NCBI GenBank assembly: GCA_023259575.1
Contig: JALRHN010000009.1
Coordinates: 1 to 23,371, forward strand
Reading direction: 5' to 3'
Origin: Candidatus Kapaibacterium sp.
GTDB lineage: Bacteria > Bacteroidota > Ignavibacteria > Kapaibacteriales > UBA961
Length of the DNA stretch: 23,371 bases
The notes beneath the pieces were generated by a model. That model was not told the origin of the DNA, did not search any database, and saw nothing but the letters and a program-made list of their open reading frames with translations. A program made the translations under genes and the position numbers. Positions 7,418-13,930 of this stretch are shown here, one piece after another (within the stretch, counting starts at the first letter, position 1; the number at the start of each line of letters is the position of its first letter).

Positions 7418-7432
7418 TGTAACTTTTGTAAC
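7418..7432. promoter_or_regulatory. TGTAAC direct repeat before the persulfide dioxygenase-like gene
   Basis: TGTAAC (7418-7423), TTT, TGTAAC (7427-7432) lies directly after the permease stop and about 70 bp before the next start. The hexamer is identical to the half-site of the palindrome at 6965-6986. Just downstream, 7444-7453 and 7467-7477 (GTAAAAATCT and AGATTTTTTAC) can form an imperfect AT-only hairpin without a following T tract. The 92-bp gap may therefore hold a second regulated promoter. Confidence 0.4.
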
Positions 7433-7502
7433 TGTGATTGATAGTAAAAATCTGTTTTTTTGAATAAGATTTTTTACAAAGAATTAAAAGAAGAGAATAA
7501 CA

Positions 7503-8927
7503 ATGATTATAGAACAATTATATACTGGGTGTTTGGCTCAAGGAGCCTATTATATCGAAGATAATGGCGAAGTAGCTATTATCGATCCTTTAAGAGAAGT
7601 TCAGCCTTATATCAATAAAGCACAAAAAAATGAAGCCACGATAAAGTATGTTTTTGAAACGCATTTTCATGCAGATTTTGTATCAGGACATATTGATTTA
7701 TCTGCAAAAACTGGTGCTCCAATAATTATTGGCCCAACAGATGCCCAACATAGTTATGAGGCGATTCATGCTAATGATGGACAAGATTTTACACTTGGTA
7801 ATTCTACATTAAGGGTAATTCATACTCCAGGGCACACCATGGAAAGCATCTGTATTCTTTTGATTGATAAACAAGGAAAACAAAAAGCATTATTTACTGG
7901 TGATACGCTTTTTATCGGAGATGTGGGTAGGCCAGATTTAGCACAACATATTGTTAATGACTTAACCCAAGAAATACTTGCCGGACATCTATTTGATTCT
8001 TTAAGAAATAAAATAATGGTTTTAGACGATGATATTATTGTGTACCCAGCCCATGGAGCAGGTAGTGCATGTGGTAAAATGATGAGCAAAGAAACATTTG
8101 ATACACTTGGGAATCAAAAAAAATTCAATTATGCTTTAAGTACAGATTTAACAAAGGATATGTTTATCAAAGAAGTACTTAAAGGTTTAATGCCTCCACC
8201 TGGATATTTCCCTAAAAATGTGATGATGAATATTAGTGGTTATGATGGTATTGATACAGTGCTATCAAGGGGAAATAAGGCTTTGCATCCAGAGGAATTT
8301 GAATTTCAAGCCAATGAGTTAAATGCTTTAGTATTAGATACTAGGCATGCATCGGATTTTGCTAAAGCACATATACCTAAAGCTATAAATATCGGTATAG
8401 ATGGAAGCTTTGCGATGTGGATTGGAGCATTAATTCCAGATATAAAACAAACAATTTTGATAGTTGCCGATGCTGGAAGAGAAGAAGAAGTTATAACTCG
8501 TTTGGCAAGAGTAGGTTATGATTATGCTATCGGTTATTTAAAAGGTGGAATGCAAAGCTGGATTAATGAACATAAAGATATAGAGACAGTGCAATCTTTA
8601 TCTGTTAAAGAATTTGCCGATATCGAACAAAAAAATCCATCTATTGCAATTTTAGATGTTCGTAAACACAGTGAATATGCTTCAGAGCATATAGTTAATG
8701 CAGAAAATTTTCCACTCGATACCATAAACGAAGATTATCATCAGATTAATAAAGAAAAAGAATTCTTTGTCCATTGTGCTGGTGGTTATAGATCAATGAT
8801 TTTTATTTCTATTTTGAAAGCAAGAGGATATCATCATTTAATTAATATTGATGGTGGTTTTAATGCAATCAAAGAATCAAAGGCATTTTCATTAACTGAA
8901 TTTGTTTGTCCAACAACTTTATTATAA
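7503..8927 (+). CDS. MBL-fold persulfide dioxygenase-rhodanese fusion (CstB-like)
   Basis: The 474 residues contain a metallo-beta-lactamase domain (1 to ~240) with HFHADF (H54, H56, D58), TPGH (H111), TGDTLF (D134) and YPAHG (H184). These are the iron ligands of the ETHE1/persulfide-dioxygenase branch. Two rhodanese domains follow. The first (~265-358) has ADAGREEE where the catalytic Cys loop should be, with D323 in the Cys position, so it is probably inactive. The second (~368-462) has an intact HCAGGYRS loop with C425. The MBL / degenerate rhodanese / active rhodanese order is that of staphylococcal CstB, which turns low-molecular-weight persulfides into thiosulfate. The start ATG follows AGAGAATAACA. 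It is the core of the sulfur module, 4 bp before a small membrane protein gene. Confidence 0.9.
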   Translation: MIIEQLYTGCLAQGAYYIEDNGEVAIIDPLREVQPYINKAQKNEATIKYVFETHFHADFVSGHIDLSAKTGAPIIIGPTDAQHSYEAIHANDGQDFTLGNSTLRVIHTPGHTMESICILLIDKQGKQKALFTGDTLFIGDVGRPDLAQHIVNDLTQEILAGHLFDSLRNKIMVLDDDIIVYPAHGAGSACGKMMSKETFDTLGNQKKFNYALSTDLTKDMFIKEVLKGLMPPPGYFPKNVMMNISGYDGIDTVLSRGNKALHPEEFEFQANELNALVLDTRHASDFAKAHIPKAINIGIDGSFAMWIGALIPDIKQTILIVADAGREEEVITRLARVGYDYAIGYLKGGMQSWINEHKDIETVQSLSVKEFADIEQKNPSIAILDVRKHSEYASEHIVNAENFPLDTINEDYHQINKEKEFFVHCAGGYRSMIFISILKARGYHHLINIDGGFNAIKESKAFSLTEFVCPTTLL

Positions 8928-8931
8928 TACA

Positions 8932-9147
8932 ATGAATTCAATAATAAGTCGAGCTACATACAATTGGAATATAACAAGAATACTATACACAAGTATCGGT
9001 ATTTTATTGTCTAGCTACTCAGCGTATCATCAGGATTGGACAGGTACATTTTTAGGACTTTATTTTATTATTATGGGTGTATTTGCTCTTGGATGCGCGG
9101 CTGGTTCTTGTTCAATACCTCAGAGTACTTCACAAAAAATCCAATAA
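8932..9147 (+). CDS. Small DUF2892/YgaP-like membrane protein with GCAAGSC motif
   Basis: This 71-residue protein has two hydrophobic segments (about 16-33 and 41-56). A GCAAGSC motif follows at the end of the second, with two cysteines near the membrane face, then a short polar tail. Length and pattern resemble the DUF2892 / YgaP C-terminal membrane domains that often accompany rhodaneses and sulfur-transfer genes. The exact family is uncertain. I chose the ATG at 8932 because it lies 4 bp after the previous stop. An in-frame ATG at 8902 would overlap the CstB-like gene and add ten unrelated residues. The thioredoxin gene starts 4 bp after its stop, so all three are probably translationally coupled. 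It may dock a sulfur carrier at the membrane, but that is inference. Confidence 0.75.
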   Translation: MNSIISRATYNWNITRILYTSIGILLSSYSAYHQDWTGTFLGLYFIIMGVFALGCAAGSCSIPQSTSQKIQ

Positions 9148-9151
9148 TAAT

Positions 9152-9451
9152 ATGGCAACTTTTTCAGAATTAATACAATCAGATACTCCGGTACTTGTCG
9201 ATTTTTCCGCGGAATGGTGTGGTCCATGCAAAATGATGCCTCCAATTCTAGCAGAATTAAAATCTTCTATTGGCAATAAAGCAATTATCATGAAAATGGA
9301 TATAGACAGAAATCCACAAACAGCAAGACAATATTCTATCCAATCGGTGCCAACATTAATGCTTTTCCGTAATGGCAAAGTTCTATGGAGACAATCGGGT
9401 GTAATGCAAGCACGTCAGTTAGAACAAGTAATCAAGCAATATGTAGGGTGA
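9152..9451 (+). CDS. trxA: Thioredoxin
   Basis: This 99-residue single-domain thioredoxin has VDFSAEWCGPCKMMPP (16-31; redox cysteines C23 and C26), MDIDRNP and the cis-proline loop QSVPTLMLFRNGK. It has no signal peptide, so it is cytoplasmic. The start at 9152 gives a normal thioredoxin N-terminus and sits 4 bp after the preceding stop. A longer frame from 9077 would overlap the membrane-protein gene and is rejected. Being last in the sulfur module, it plausibly reduces persulfides or the rhodanese product. A general thioredoxin role cannot be excluded. I see no terminator hairpin between it and the peptidase gene 59 bp downstream. Confidence 0.93.
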   Translation: MATFSELIQSDTPVLVDFSAEWCGPCKMMPPILAELKSSIGNKAIIMKMDIDRNPQTARQYSIQSVPTLMLFRNGKVLWRQSGVMQARQLEQVIKQYVG

Positions 9452-9510
9452 AAATCCATGATTCTTCGTATTTTGTAAGATACTTTCTTAACAATTGCAA
9501 AGGATGAAGC

Positions 9511-11964
9511 ATGAAGATCAGAGTATCTTTCATAGTCGTTTTTCTTTTTAGTACAATTTCAATACTTGCACAATTACCATATAGAACAACCTCTCATGTT
9601 AATGAGCAAAATAGCGAGCCCAGAGAACATCCAATAGATGTTCAAAGAATGACATTAAAAGTTAAATTTGAACCTGAAAAAGGCTTAGTAAAGGGTATTG
9701 TTACGCATGTTTTTAAACCTTTAAGAAAATCTGTTGATTCCATCTTTTTTGATGCAATCAAAATGAAGATTTCAGAAGCATCTGTAAATGGCAAGCCTGC
9801 TCGTTATTCTGTTTCAGATATTGGGATTACCGTATACCCGCAACAAATGAAATGGGGCTCTGTAGATAGTATTACCTTCGTATACGAAGCATATCCACGC
9901 TCAGGATTGTATTTTATCGGATGGAATGACACAACAAACAGATGCAGAAAACAAATATGGAGTCAGGGACAAGGCATAGACTCTCGCGCATGGGTGCCCA
10001 TGTATGATGAAATGAATGATAAATATATTACAGAAACAATTGTCACATTTGATAAAAACTATCATGTTTTGTCTAATGGTACCAAACTAAATGAACAATC
10101 AAATAGTGATGGAACAAAAACATGGCATTATCGTATGACGCATCCTCATGCACCATATTTATTAACATTAGTTATTGGTAAATATGCTGTAGAGACTCGT
10201 AAAAGTTCTTCTGGAATAGTTAATAATCTCTATTATTATCCTGAATATAAAAACAGAGTAGAACCTACATATTTGTATTCTACCGAATCCATGGACTTTC
10301 TAGAATCATTCATAGGAATTCCATATCCATGGGAATTATATTCTCAAATAATGGTTCAAGATTTTACTTTCGGTGCTATGGAGAATACCACAGCTACTAC
10401 TTTTGGTGATTTTTCTTTTGTAGATCCAAGGGGTTTTAAAGATAGAAGTTATATCGGCACAAATGTTCATGAATTAACTCATCAATGGTTTGGTGATTTT
10501 ATCACTGCCCGCGTTCAAAAACATGTATGGTTGCAAGAGAGTTTTGCTACATTCTATCCAAAATACTTTTTCAAAAAATATGCTGGGACAATAACTCCAG
10601 AATCCAAAAAGAACTTTGGAGAAGATGCTTATGAATGGAATCTAAGAGGCGAGCATAATTCTGCATTAAATGCTTCCGAAAAAGATCGATTACCAATAGT
10701 TCATCCAAGTTCTGGCTCAGCAAGAATTTACCCCAAAGGTTCTGCAGTTATAGATATGATGATGTATGTGTTTGGTGAAGAAGAAATTAGAAAAGTAATC
10801 AAACACTATCTAGAACATCATAATTATGCGAATGTTGAAACGAATGATCTTTATTTAGCGTTTCAGGATACATTAGGTATTACGCCAGATTGGTTTTTTG
10901 ATCAATGGCTGTATCGTGGAGGTGAACCTCATTATAAAGTTGAGTATGATGATATCAGAAATGCAAATGGAAGAGCAACTGTTGTCCACGTAGATCAAAT
11001 ACACACAATGGATGAATTAACAGGTCCATTCAAAATGCCAATTGTATTTGATGTTTATTATAAAGATGGTACGAAAGATTCAAAAACAGAATGGATTTCA
11101 TCATTAAGACATAATGTATTAATTCCAAATTCATCAAATAAAGATATTGCTTTTGTACTTTTTGATCCAGGCAGTAGAATATTAAAAAAGACTACATTCA
11201 AAAAGACATTTGACGAGTTAAAATATCATGTAATCAATGCACCGCATATGATAGACAGATATGATGCTGTTATTGCATTAAAGGATATGAATAATGATGG
11301 AAAAGAGCTTCTTTTACAACAAGTTTTTGAGAAAGAACAATTTTATGCAATAAAAAATGAAATTATTGCTCAAATGCATGAATTAGGTACTCCAAATGCA
11401 TTAAATCTTATCACAAATGCCCTAAAAGATAAATCAGAAGATGTTCGCAAAGCAGCATTAAATGGATTAAAAACAATTCCACTGGAATTAAAATCAACTG
11501 TAGAACAATTATTAACAGATGAATCATATGCCATAATTACAACAGCATTAGAAAAATTATGCGATCAATTTCCTTCTTCAGCAGATTCTTATCTAGAAAA
11601 AACATCAAATGAATCTGGTTTATATGAACAAATATCGATTAAATCATTCGAGATTAAGGCTGGAAAGGGTGATCAAAAAGCCCTTGAAAAATTGATTGAT
11701 TTTACAAGTAATGCATTTGAATTTTGGACTCGAAGAAATGCTATGAACTCCCTAAAACGTATCAATTATTTAAATGAATCTTTGATTTTACATCTTTTAG
11801 ATGCTGCATGGAATCCTAATTCACGATTATCAAGTTCTGCAATCGAAGTACTTCAATACTTTTATCAGCAGTCACAGTATAAACAACTTATTCTTCAAGC
11901 AAAGAAAAGTCATAATGATTCAAAATCATGGCAAAAAGATGCTTGGGCAAAAATCATTCGTTAA
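9511..11964 (+). CDS. Exported M1-family zinc aminopeptidase with HEAT-like C-terminus
   Basis: This 817-residue protein starts with a signal peptide (MKIRVSFIVVFLFSTISILA; likely cleavage near residue 20-21). An N-terminal beta-saddle (about 40-225) precedes the catalytic domain. That domain has the GAMEN exopeptidase motif (288-292), the zinc site HELTHQW (H320, E321, H324) and the third ligand E343 in LQESFA, i.e. HEXXH-x18-E. Y407 in ARIYPKGSAV is a candidate transition-state tyrosine. WFFDQWLYRGGEP (461-473) is the usual end of the M1 core. From about 580 to 817 the sequence is alpha-helical with HEAT-like repeats (NALKDKSEDVRKAALNGL and similar). No T9SS tail or lipobox is present, so a periplasmic location is likely. 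It probably trims peptides for nutrition. The start ATG follows AGGATGAAGC. Confidence 0.95.
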   Translation: MKIRVSFIVVFLFSTISILAQLPYRTTSHVNEQNSEPREHPIDVQRMTLKVKFEPEKGLVKGIVTHVFKPLRKSVDSIFFDAIKMKISEASVNGKPARYSVSDIGITVYPQQMKWGSVDSITFVYEAYPRSGLYFIGWNDTTNRCRKQIWSQGQGIDSRAWVPMYDEMNDKYITETIVTFDKNYHVLSNGTKLNEQSNSDGTKTWHYRMTHPHAPYLLTLVIGKYAVETRKSSSGIVNNLYYYPEYKNRVEPTYLYSTESMDFLESFIGIPYPWELYSQIMVQDFTFGAMENTTATTFGDFSFVDPRGFKDRSYIGTNVHELTHQWFGDFITARVQKHVWLQESFATFYPKYFFKKYAGTITPESKKNFGEDAYEWNLRGEHNSALNASEKDRLPIVHPSSGSARIYPKGSAVIDMMMYVFGEEEIRKVIKHYLEHHNYANVETNDLYLAFQDTLGITPDWFFDQWLYRGGEPHYKVEYDDIRNANGRATVVHVDQIHTMDELTGPFKMPIVFDVYYKDGTKDSKTEWISSLRHNVLIPNSSNKDIAFVLFDPGSRILKKTTFKKTFDELKYHVINAPHMIDRYDAVIALKDMNNDGKELLLQQVFEKEQFYAIKNEIIAQMHELGTPNALNLITNALKDKSEDVRKAALNGLKTIPLELKSTVEQLLTDESYAIITTALEKLCDQFPSSADSYLEKTSNESGLYEQISIKSFEIKAGKGDQKALEKLIDFTSNAFEFWTRRNAMNSLKRINYLNESLILHLLDAAWNPNSRLSSSAIEVLQYFYQQSQYKQLILQAKKSHNDSKSWQKDAWAKIIR

Positions 11965-11991
11965 AAAATACAATTACATTAAAATATTTTC

Positions 11992-11999
11992 TAATTTTG
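11992..11999 (+). promoter_or_regulatory. Candidate Bacteroidota -7 box for the lipoprotein gene
   Basis: TAATTTTG matches the Bacteroidota -7 consensus TAnnTTTG exactly. It lies 50 bp before the ATG at 12050, leaving a leader of about 45 nt. No clear -33 TTTG is seen at the expected distance, so this is tentative in an AT-rich gap. Confidence 0.3.
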
Positions 12000-12037
12000 A
12001 TATTGTTAAAACACACTTGTTCCACTATATGATTTAT

Positions 12038-12042
12038 GGAGG
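12038..12042 (+). promoter_or_regulatory. Strong Shine-Dalgarno that sets the lipoprotein start
   Basis: GGAGG (within GGAGGTGAT) lies 7 nt before the ATG at 12050. It is the strongest anti-16S match in the window and decides the start against an in-frame opening at 11801 inside the peptidase gene. Most other genes here have only A-rich or weak purine leaders. Confidence 0.75.
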
Positions 12043-12049
12043 TGATATT

Positions 12050-12604
12050 ATGAAAACACTTTTTTCATCGATTGCAATGGCAATGTTGATTGTAGGGACA
12101 TTAATCTTGTCTTCATGCAATCAAACAACTGAGCCTTCTACCGGAACTGCTACTCAATTATCTTTGTCTGATTTATATAATTCTGCGGGATATTCATGGT
12201 TTGAAGCCGAAAAGACATTATATACACCAGATGATTCTAAAATCAGAGATATTGCAGCTGAATTCAAAAATAAAAATCAAATGATTTACTTTTTTGTTAA
12301 TCCTTCTTGTTCTTGTAATGGGACAAAAAAGACATTTCCCCATGCAATTCGAATTCTTAAAGATGCAGGCGTTCCTGATGCGAATATTGTGATTTATTCT
12401 ATGAAGTCTTTTACCGATAATCATCCATTAAAAGATAAATTCACTTTACGTGGATTACCTTCAATATTTATTACTGTTAATGGTAATGCAAAATATTCAA
12501 TGGAAGTAATTGATAATGTTTTATATGTATCTGGTGGTAGCAAAAAAGATGATAAGCCCTCAGATGCATTAGAATCAATAATGCTAGAGGGCTTTAAAAA
12601 CTAA
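12050..12604 (+). CDS. Thioredoxin-fold lipoprotein with CxC motif
   Basis: This 184-residue protein has a type II signal peptide: basic MK, a hydrophobic run to LSSC, and C23 as the lipidated cysteine. A Thr/Ser-rich linker follows, then a thioredoxin-like domain with YFFVNPSCSCNGTKK (80-94; C87 and C89 as CxC) and RGLPSIFIT (134-142; P137 as the cis-proline). The CxC pair is spaced tighter than the CxxC of thioredoxins. It could be a disulfide reductase or isomerase, or bind metal. The end (SGGSKKDDKPSDALESIML) is polar. I do not recognise a named family. It lies 85 bp after the peptidase gene, has its own strong ribosome site and possible promoter, and ends in a terminator. The lipoprotein assignment is firm; the function is open. 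Confidence 0.85.
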   Translation: MKTLFSSIAMAMLIVGTLILSSCNQTTEPSTGTATQLSLSDLYNSAGYSWFEAEKTLYTPDDSKIRDIAAEFKNKNQMIYFFVNPSCSCNGTKKTFPHAIRILKDAGVPDANIVIYSMKSFTDNHPLKDKFTLRGLPSIFITVNGNAKYSMEVIDNVLYVSGGSKKDDKPSDALESIMLEGFKN

Positions 12605-12623
12605 ATTAACTGTATAGTTATGT

Positions 12624-12658
12624 ATAAAGGGATATGTTATCATATCCCTTTATTTTTC
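12624..12658 (+). terminator. Rho-independent terminator after the lipoprotein gene
   Basis: A perfect 13-bp stem, ATAAAGGGATATG (12624-12636) and CATATCCCTTTAT (12641-12653), with a TTAT loop is followed by TTTTTC. It lies 20 bp after the plus-strand stop and 10 bp past the minus-strand ribD stop. On the minus strand no good T tract follows, so it mainly serves the plus strand while separating two convergent genes. Confidence 0.88.
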
Positions 12659-12667
12659 ATTATATGC

Positions 12668-13765
12668 TTATATCTTTTTAGTATATATGATATGTAAGTC
12701 TTCATCGCTTTTTAATACAGCTTGATTCCTAAATGTATAAGAATCCCTTAAGAGATTGCTTTCTATAGAGTTAAAAGCAGAAATACCATTTCCAATAATT
12801 ATGGGAGCTATAAAAACATGCAATTCATCTAAAACCCCATATTGAAGAAAATTACTCATTAGATTACCACCGCATTCGGCAAGTATAGAGCCAATATGAA
12901 AAGTAGTATATAAAGACTTCAAAGTAGAAACAAGGTCTATTTTTCCAGAGTCATCTGTATCGCAGAATAAAAAGTGTATACCCTTTTTTTGTAAAGATTC
13001 AACCCTTGAGGATTCTTCCAACTCTTTAGCACAGCATATAATTGTTAAAGAAGCATAATCATCAGTAAATATATGTAAATGATCTGGCAAGCTACAATGA
13101 GTATCCAGAACAACTCTTAATGGGTTTCTACCTGGAACATCTCTGACAGTTAATGAGGGATTATCGGCCAAAGCTGTTCCTTTTCCTATTAAAACAGCAT
13201 CTACTTCTGCTCTTAATCTATGGACAGTTTTTCTGCTTTCTTTTCCAGATATCCATTGAGATTCTCCACTTTTTGTAGAAATACATCCATCTATTGATTG
13301 AGCAATTTTACCAATGATATATGGAATTCCACTTACTATATGTTTGTTAAAAAATCTATTAATCCATAATGATTCTTCTGTGCAAATGTCCTGAATAACT
13401 TCTATTCCAGATGTTTGTAATAATTCAATGCCTTTGCCAGACACAAGCGGATTTGGATCTTTCATACCAATAACAACGGTTTTAATCCCTTTTTCAATCA
13501 ATAAAGGAGCACAAGGTGGGTTTTTCCCGATATGCGAACAAGGTTCTAGGTTTACATATGCAATTGCTCCTGTTGGATCTTCAATACAGTGCTGTAATGC
13601 ATCTGCTTCAGCATGAATGCCACCAAATTCTCTATGCCAACCTTCAGCTATAATCTTATTTTCTTTAACAATTACGCAGCCAACTCTAGGATTAGGACTT
13701 ACTTTACCTGAACCTCTCAAAGCTAGCTTTAGGACTCTATTCATCATTTCTTGATGCTGATTCAT
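12668..13765 (-). CDS. ribD: Bifunctional riboflavin deaminase/reductase RibD
   Basis: RibD deaminates the pyrimidine ring of 2,5-diamino-6-ribosylamino-pyrimidinone 5'-phosphate and then reduces the ribose side chain, steps 2 and 3 of riboflavin synthesis. The N-terminal deaminase (1-145) has NPRVGCV (25-31), the zinc site HAE (H51, E53), and PCSHIGKNPPC (C76, C85). The C-terminal reductase (about 146-365) has KIAQSIDGCISTKSGESQWISG (153-174) and LIGKGTALADNPSLTVR (192-208). I chose the ATG at 13765, giving 365 residues and the usual short N-terminus. An in-frame TTG at 13804 would add 13 residues not expected in the family. It is single and divergent from yicC. No other rib genes are next to it, and no FMN-riboswitch-like structure is evident upstream. 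Confidence 0.95.
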   Translation of the reverse strand: MNQHQEMMNRVLKLALRGSGKVSPNPRVGCVIVKENKIIAEGWHREFGGIHAEADALQHCIEDPTGAIAYVNLEPCSHIGKNPPCAPLLIEKGIKTVVIGMKDPNPLVSGKGIELLQTSGIEVIQDICTEESLWINRFFNKHIVSGIPYIIGKIAQSIDGCISTKSGESQWISGKESRKTVHRLRAEVDAVLIGKGTALADNPSLTVRDVPGRNPLRVVLDTHCSLPDHLHIFTDDYASLTIICCAKELEESSRVESLQKKGIHFLFCDTDDSGKIDLVSTLKSLYTTFHIGSILAECGGNLMSNFLQYGVLDELHVFIAPIIIGNGISAFNSIESNLLRDSYTFRNQAVLKSDEDLHIIYTKKI

Positions 13766-13822
13766 TGAATTACCTATAAATGCAGAATAAGTGCAAATTA
13801 ACAAATATGTTGTGGCCTAAAC

Positions 13823-13867
13823 AATCTTGATATATGATATATATATTGGCATTCAGTTATCAAGATT
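13823..13867. repeat. Inverted repeat in the ribD-yicC divergent region
   Basis: The arms AATCTTGATA (13823-13832) and TATCAAGATT (13858-13867) are perfect 10-bp inverted repeats separated by 25 bp of mostly alternating AT. They lie between the two divergent genes. The right arm ends 16 bp before the candidate -7 box of yicC, about where a -33 element would be. This could be a pair of operator sites or a loop. It is not followed by a T tract. Confidence 0.5.
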
Positions 13868-13883
13868 TTGTTTGTCAATTGCT

Positions 13884-13891
13884 TACATTTG
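13884..13891 (+). promoter_or_regulatory. Candidate Bacteroidota -7 box for the yicC operon
   Basis: TACATTTG matches TAnnTTTG exactly, 39 bp before the yicC ATG. TTTG tetramers occur upstream at 13867 and 13871, closer than the usual ~19-bp spacing, so the -33 element is uncertain. Confidence 0.4.
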
Positions 13892-13930
13892 TCGCCATTA
13901 GTTCAATTAATTCTCTGATTAGAGCAATAT

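Noticed and set aside
7444..7477. AT-only hairpin between the permease and CstB-like genes as a terminator
   Set aside because: The arms are imperfect and AT-only, the poly-T lies in the loop instead of after the stem, and the downstream sequence is A-rich. It would not terminate efficiently.
7820..8089. Antisense open frame over the MBL domain
   Set aside because: It is a shadow of the well-supported CstB-like gene, without promoter, ribosome site or recognisable domain.
8902..8931. Longer start for the small membrane protein at 8902
   Set aside because: It overlaps the end of the CstB-like gene. The ATG at 8932, 4 bp after that stop, fits operon spacing.
9077..9151. Longer thioredoxin start at 9077
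   Set aside because: It would overlap the preceding membrane-protein gene by 71 bases and add 25 residues foreign to thioredoxins. The ATG at 9152 gives the normal length.
11801..12049. In-frame upstream extension of the lipoprotein gene (83 more codons overlapping the peptidase gene)
   Set aside because: The extension overlaps the M1 gene in another frame and would bury the lipobox signal peptide. A strong GGAGG sits 7 nt before the ATG at 12050.
13766..13804. TTG start at 13804 for ribD
   Set aside because: It adds 13 residues not expected in RibD. The ATG at 13765 gives the family's usual N-terminus.
13766..13930. FMN riboswitch before ribD
   Set aside because: The gap is AT-rich and lacks the conserved FMN aptamer blocks. 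Only a simple inverted repeat is present.
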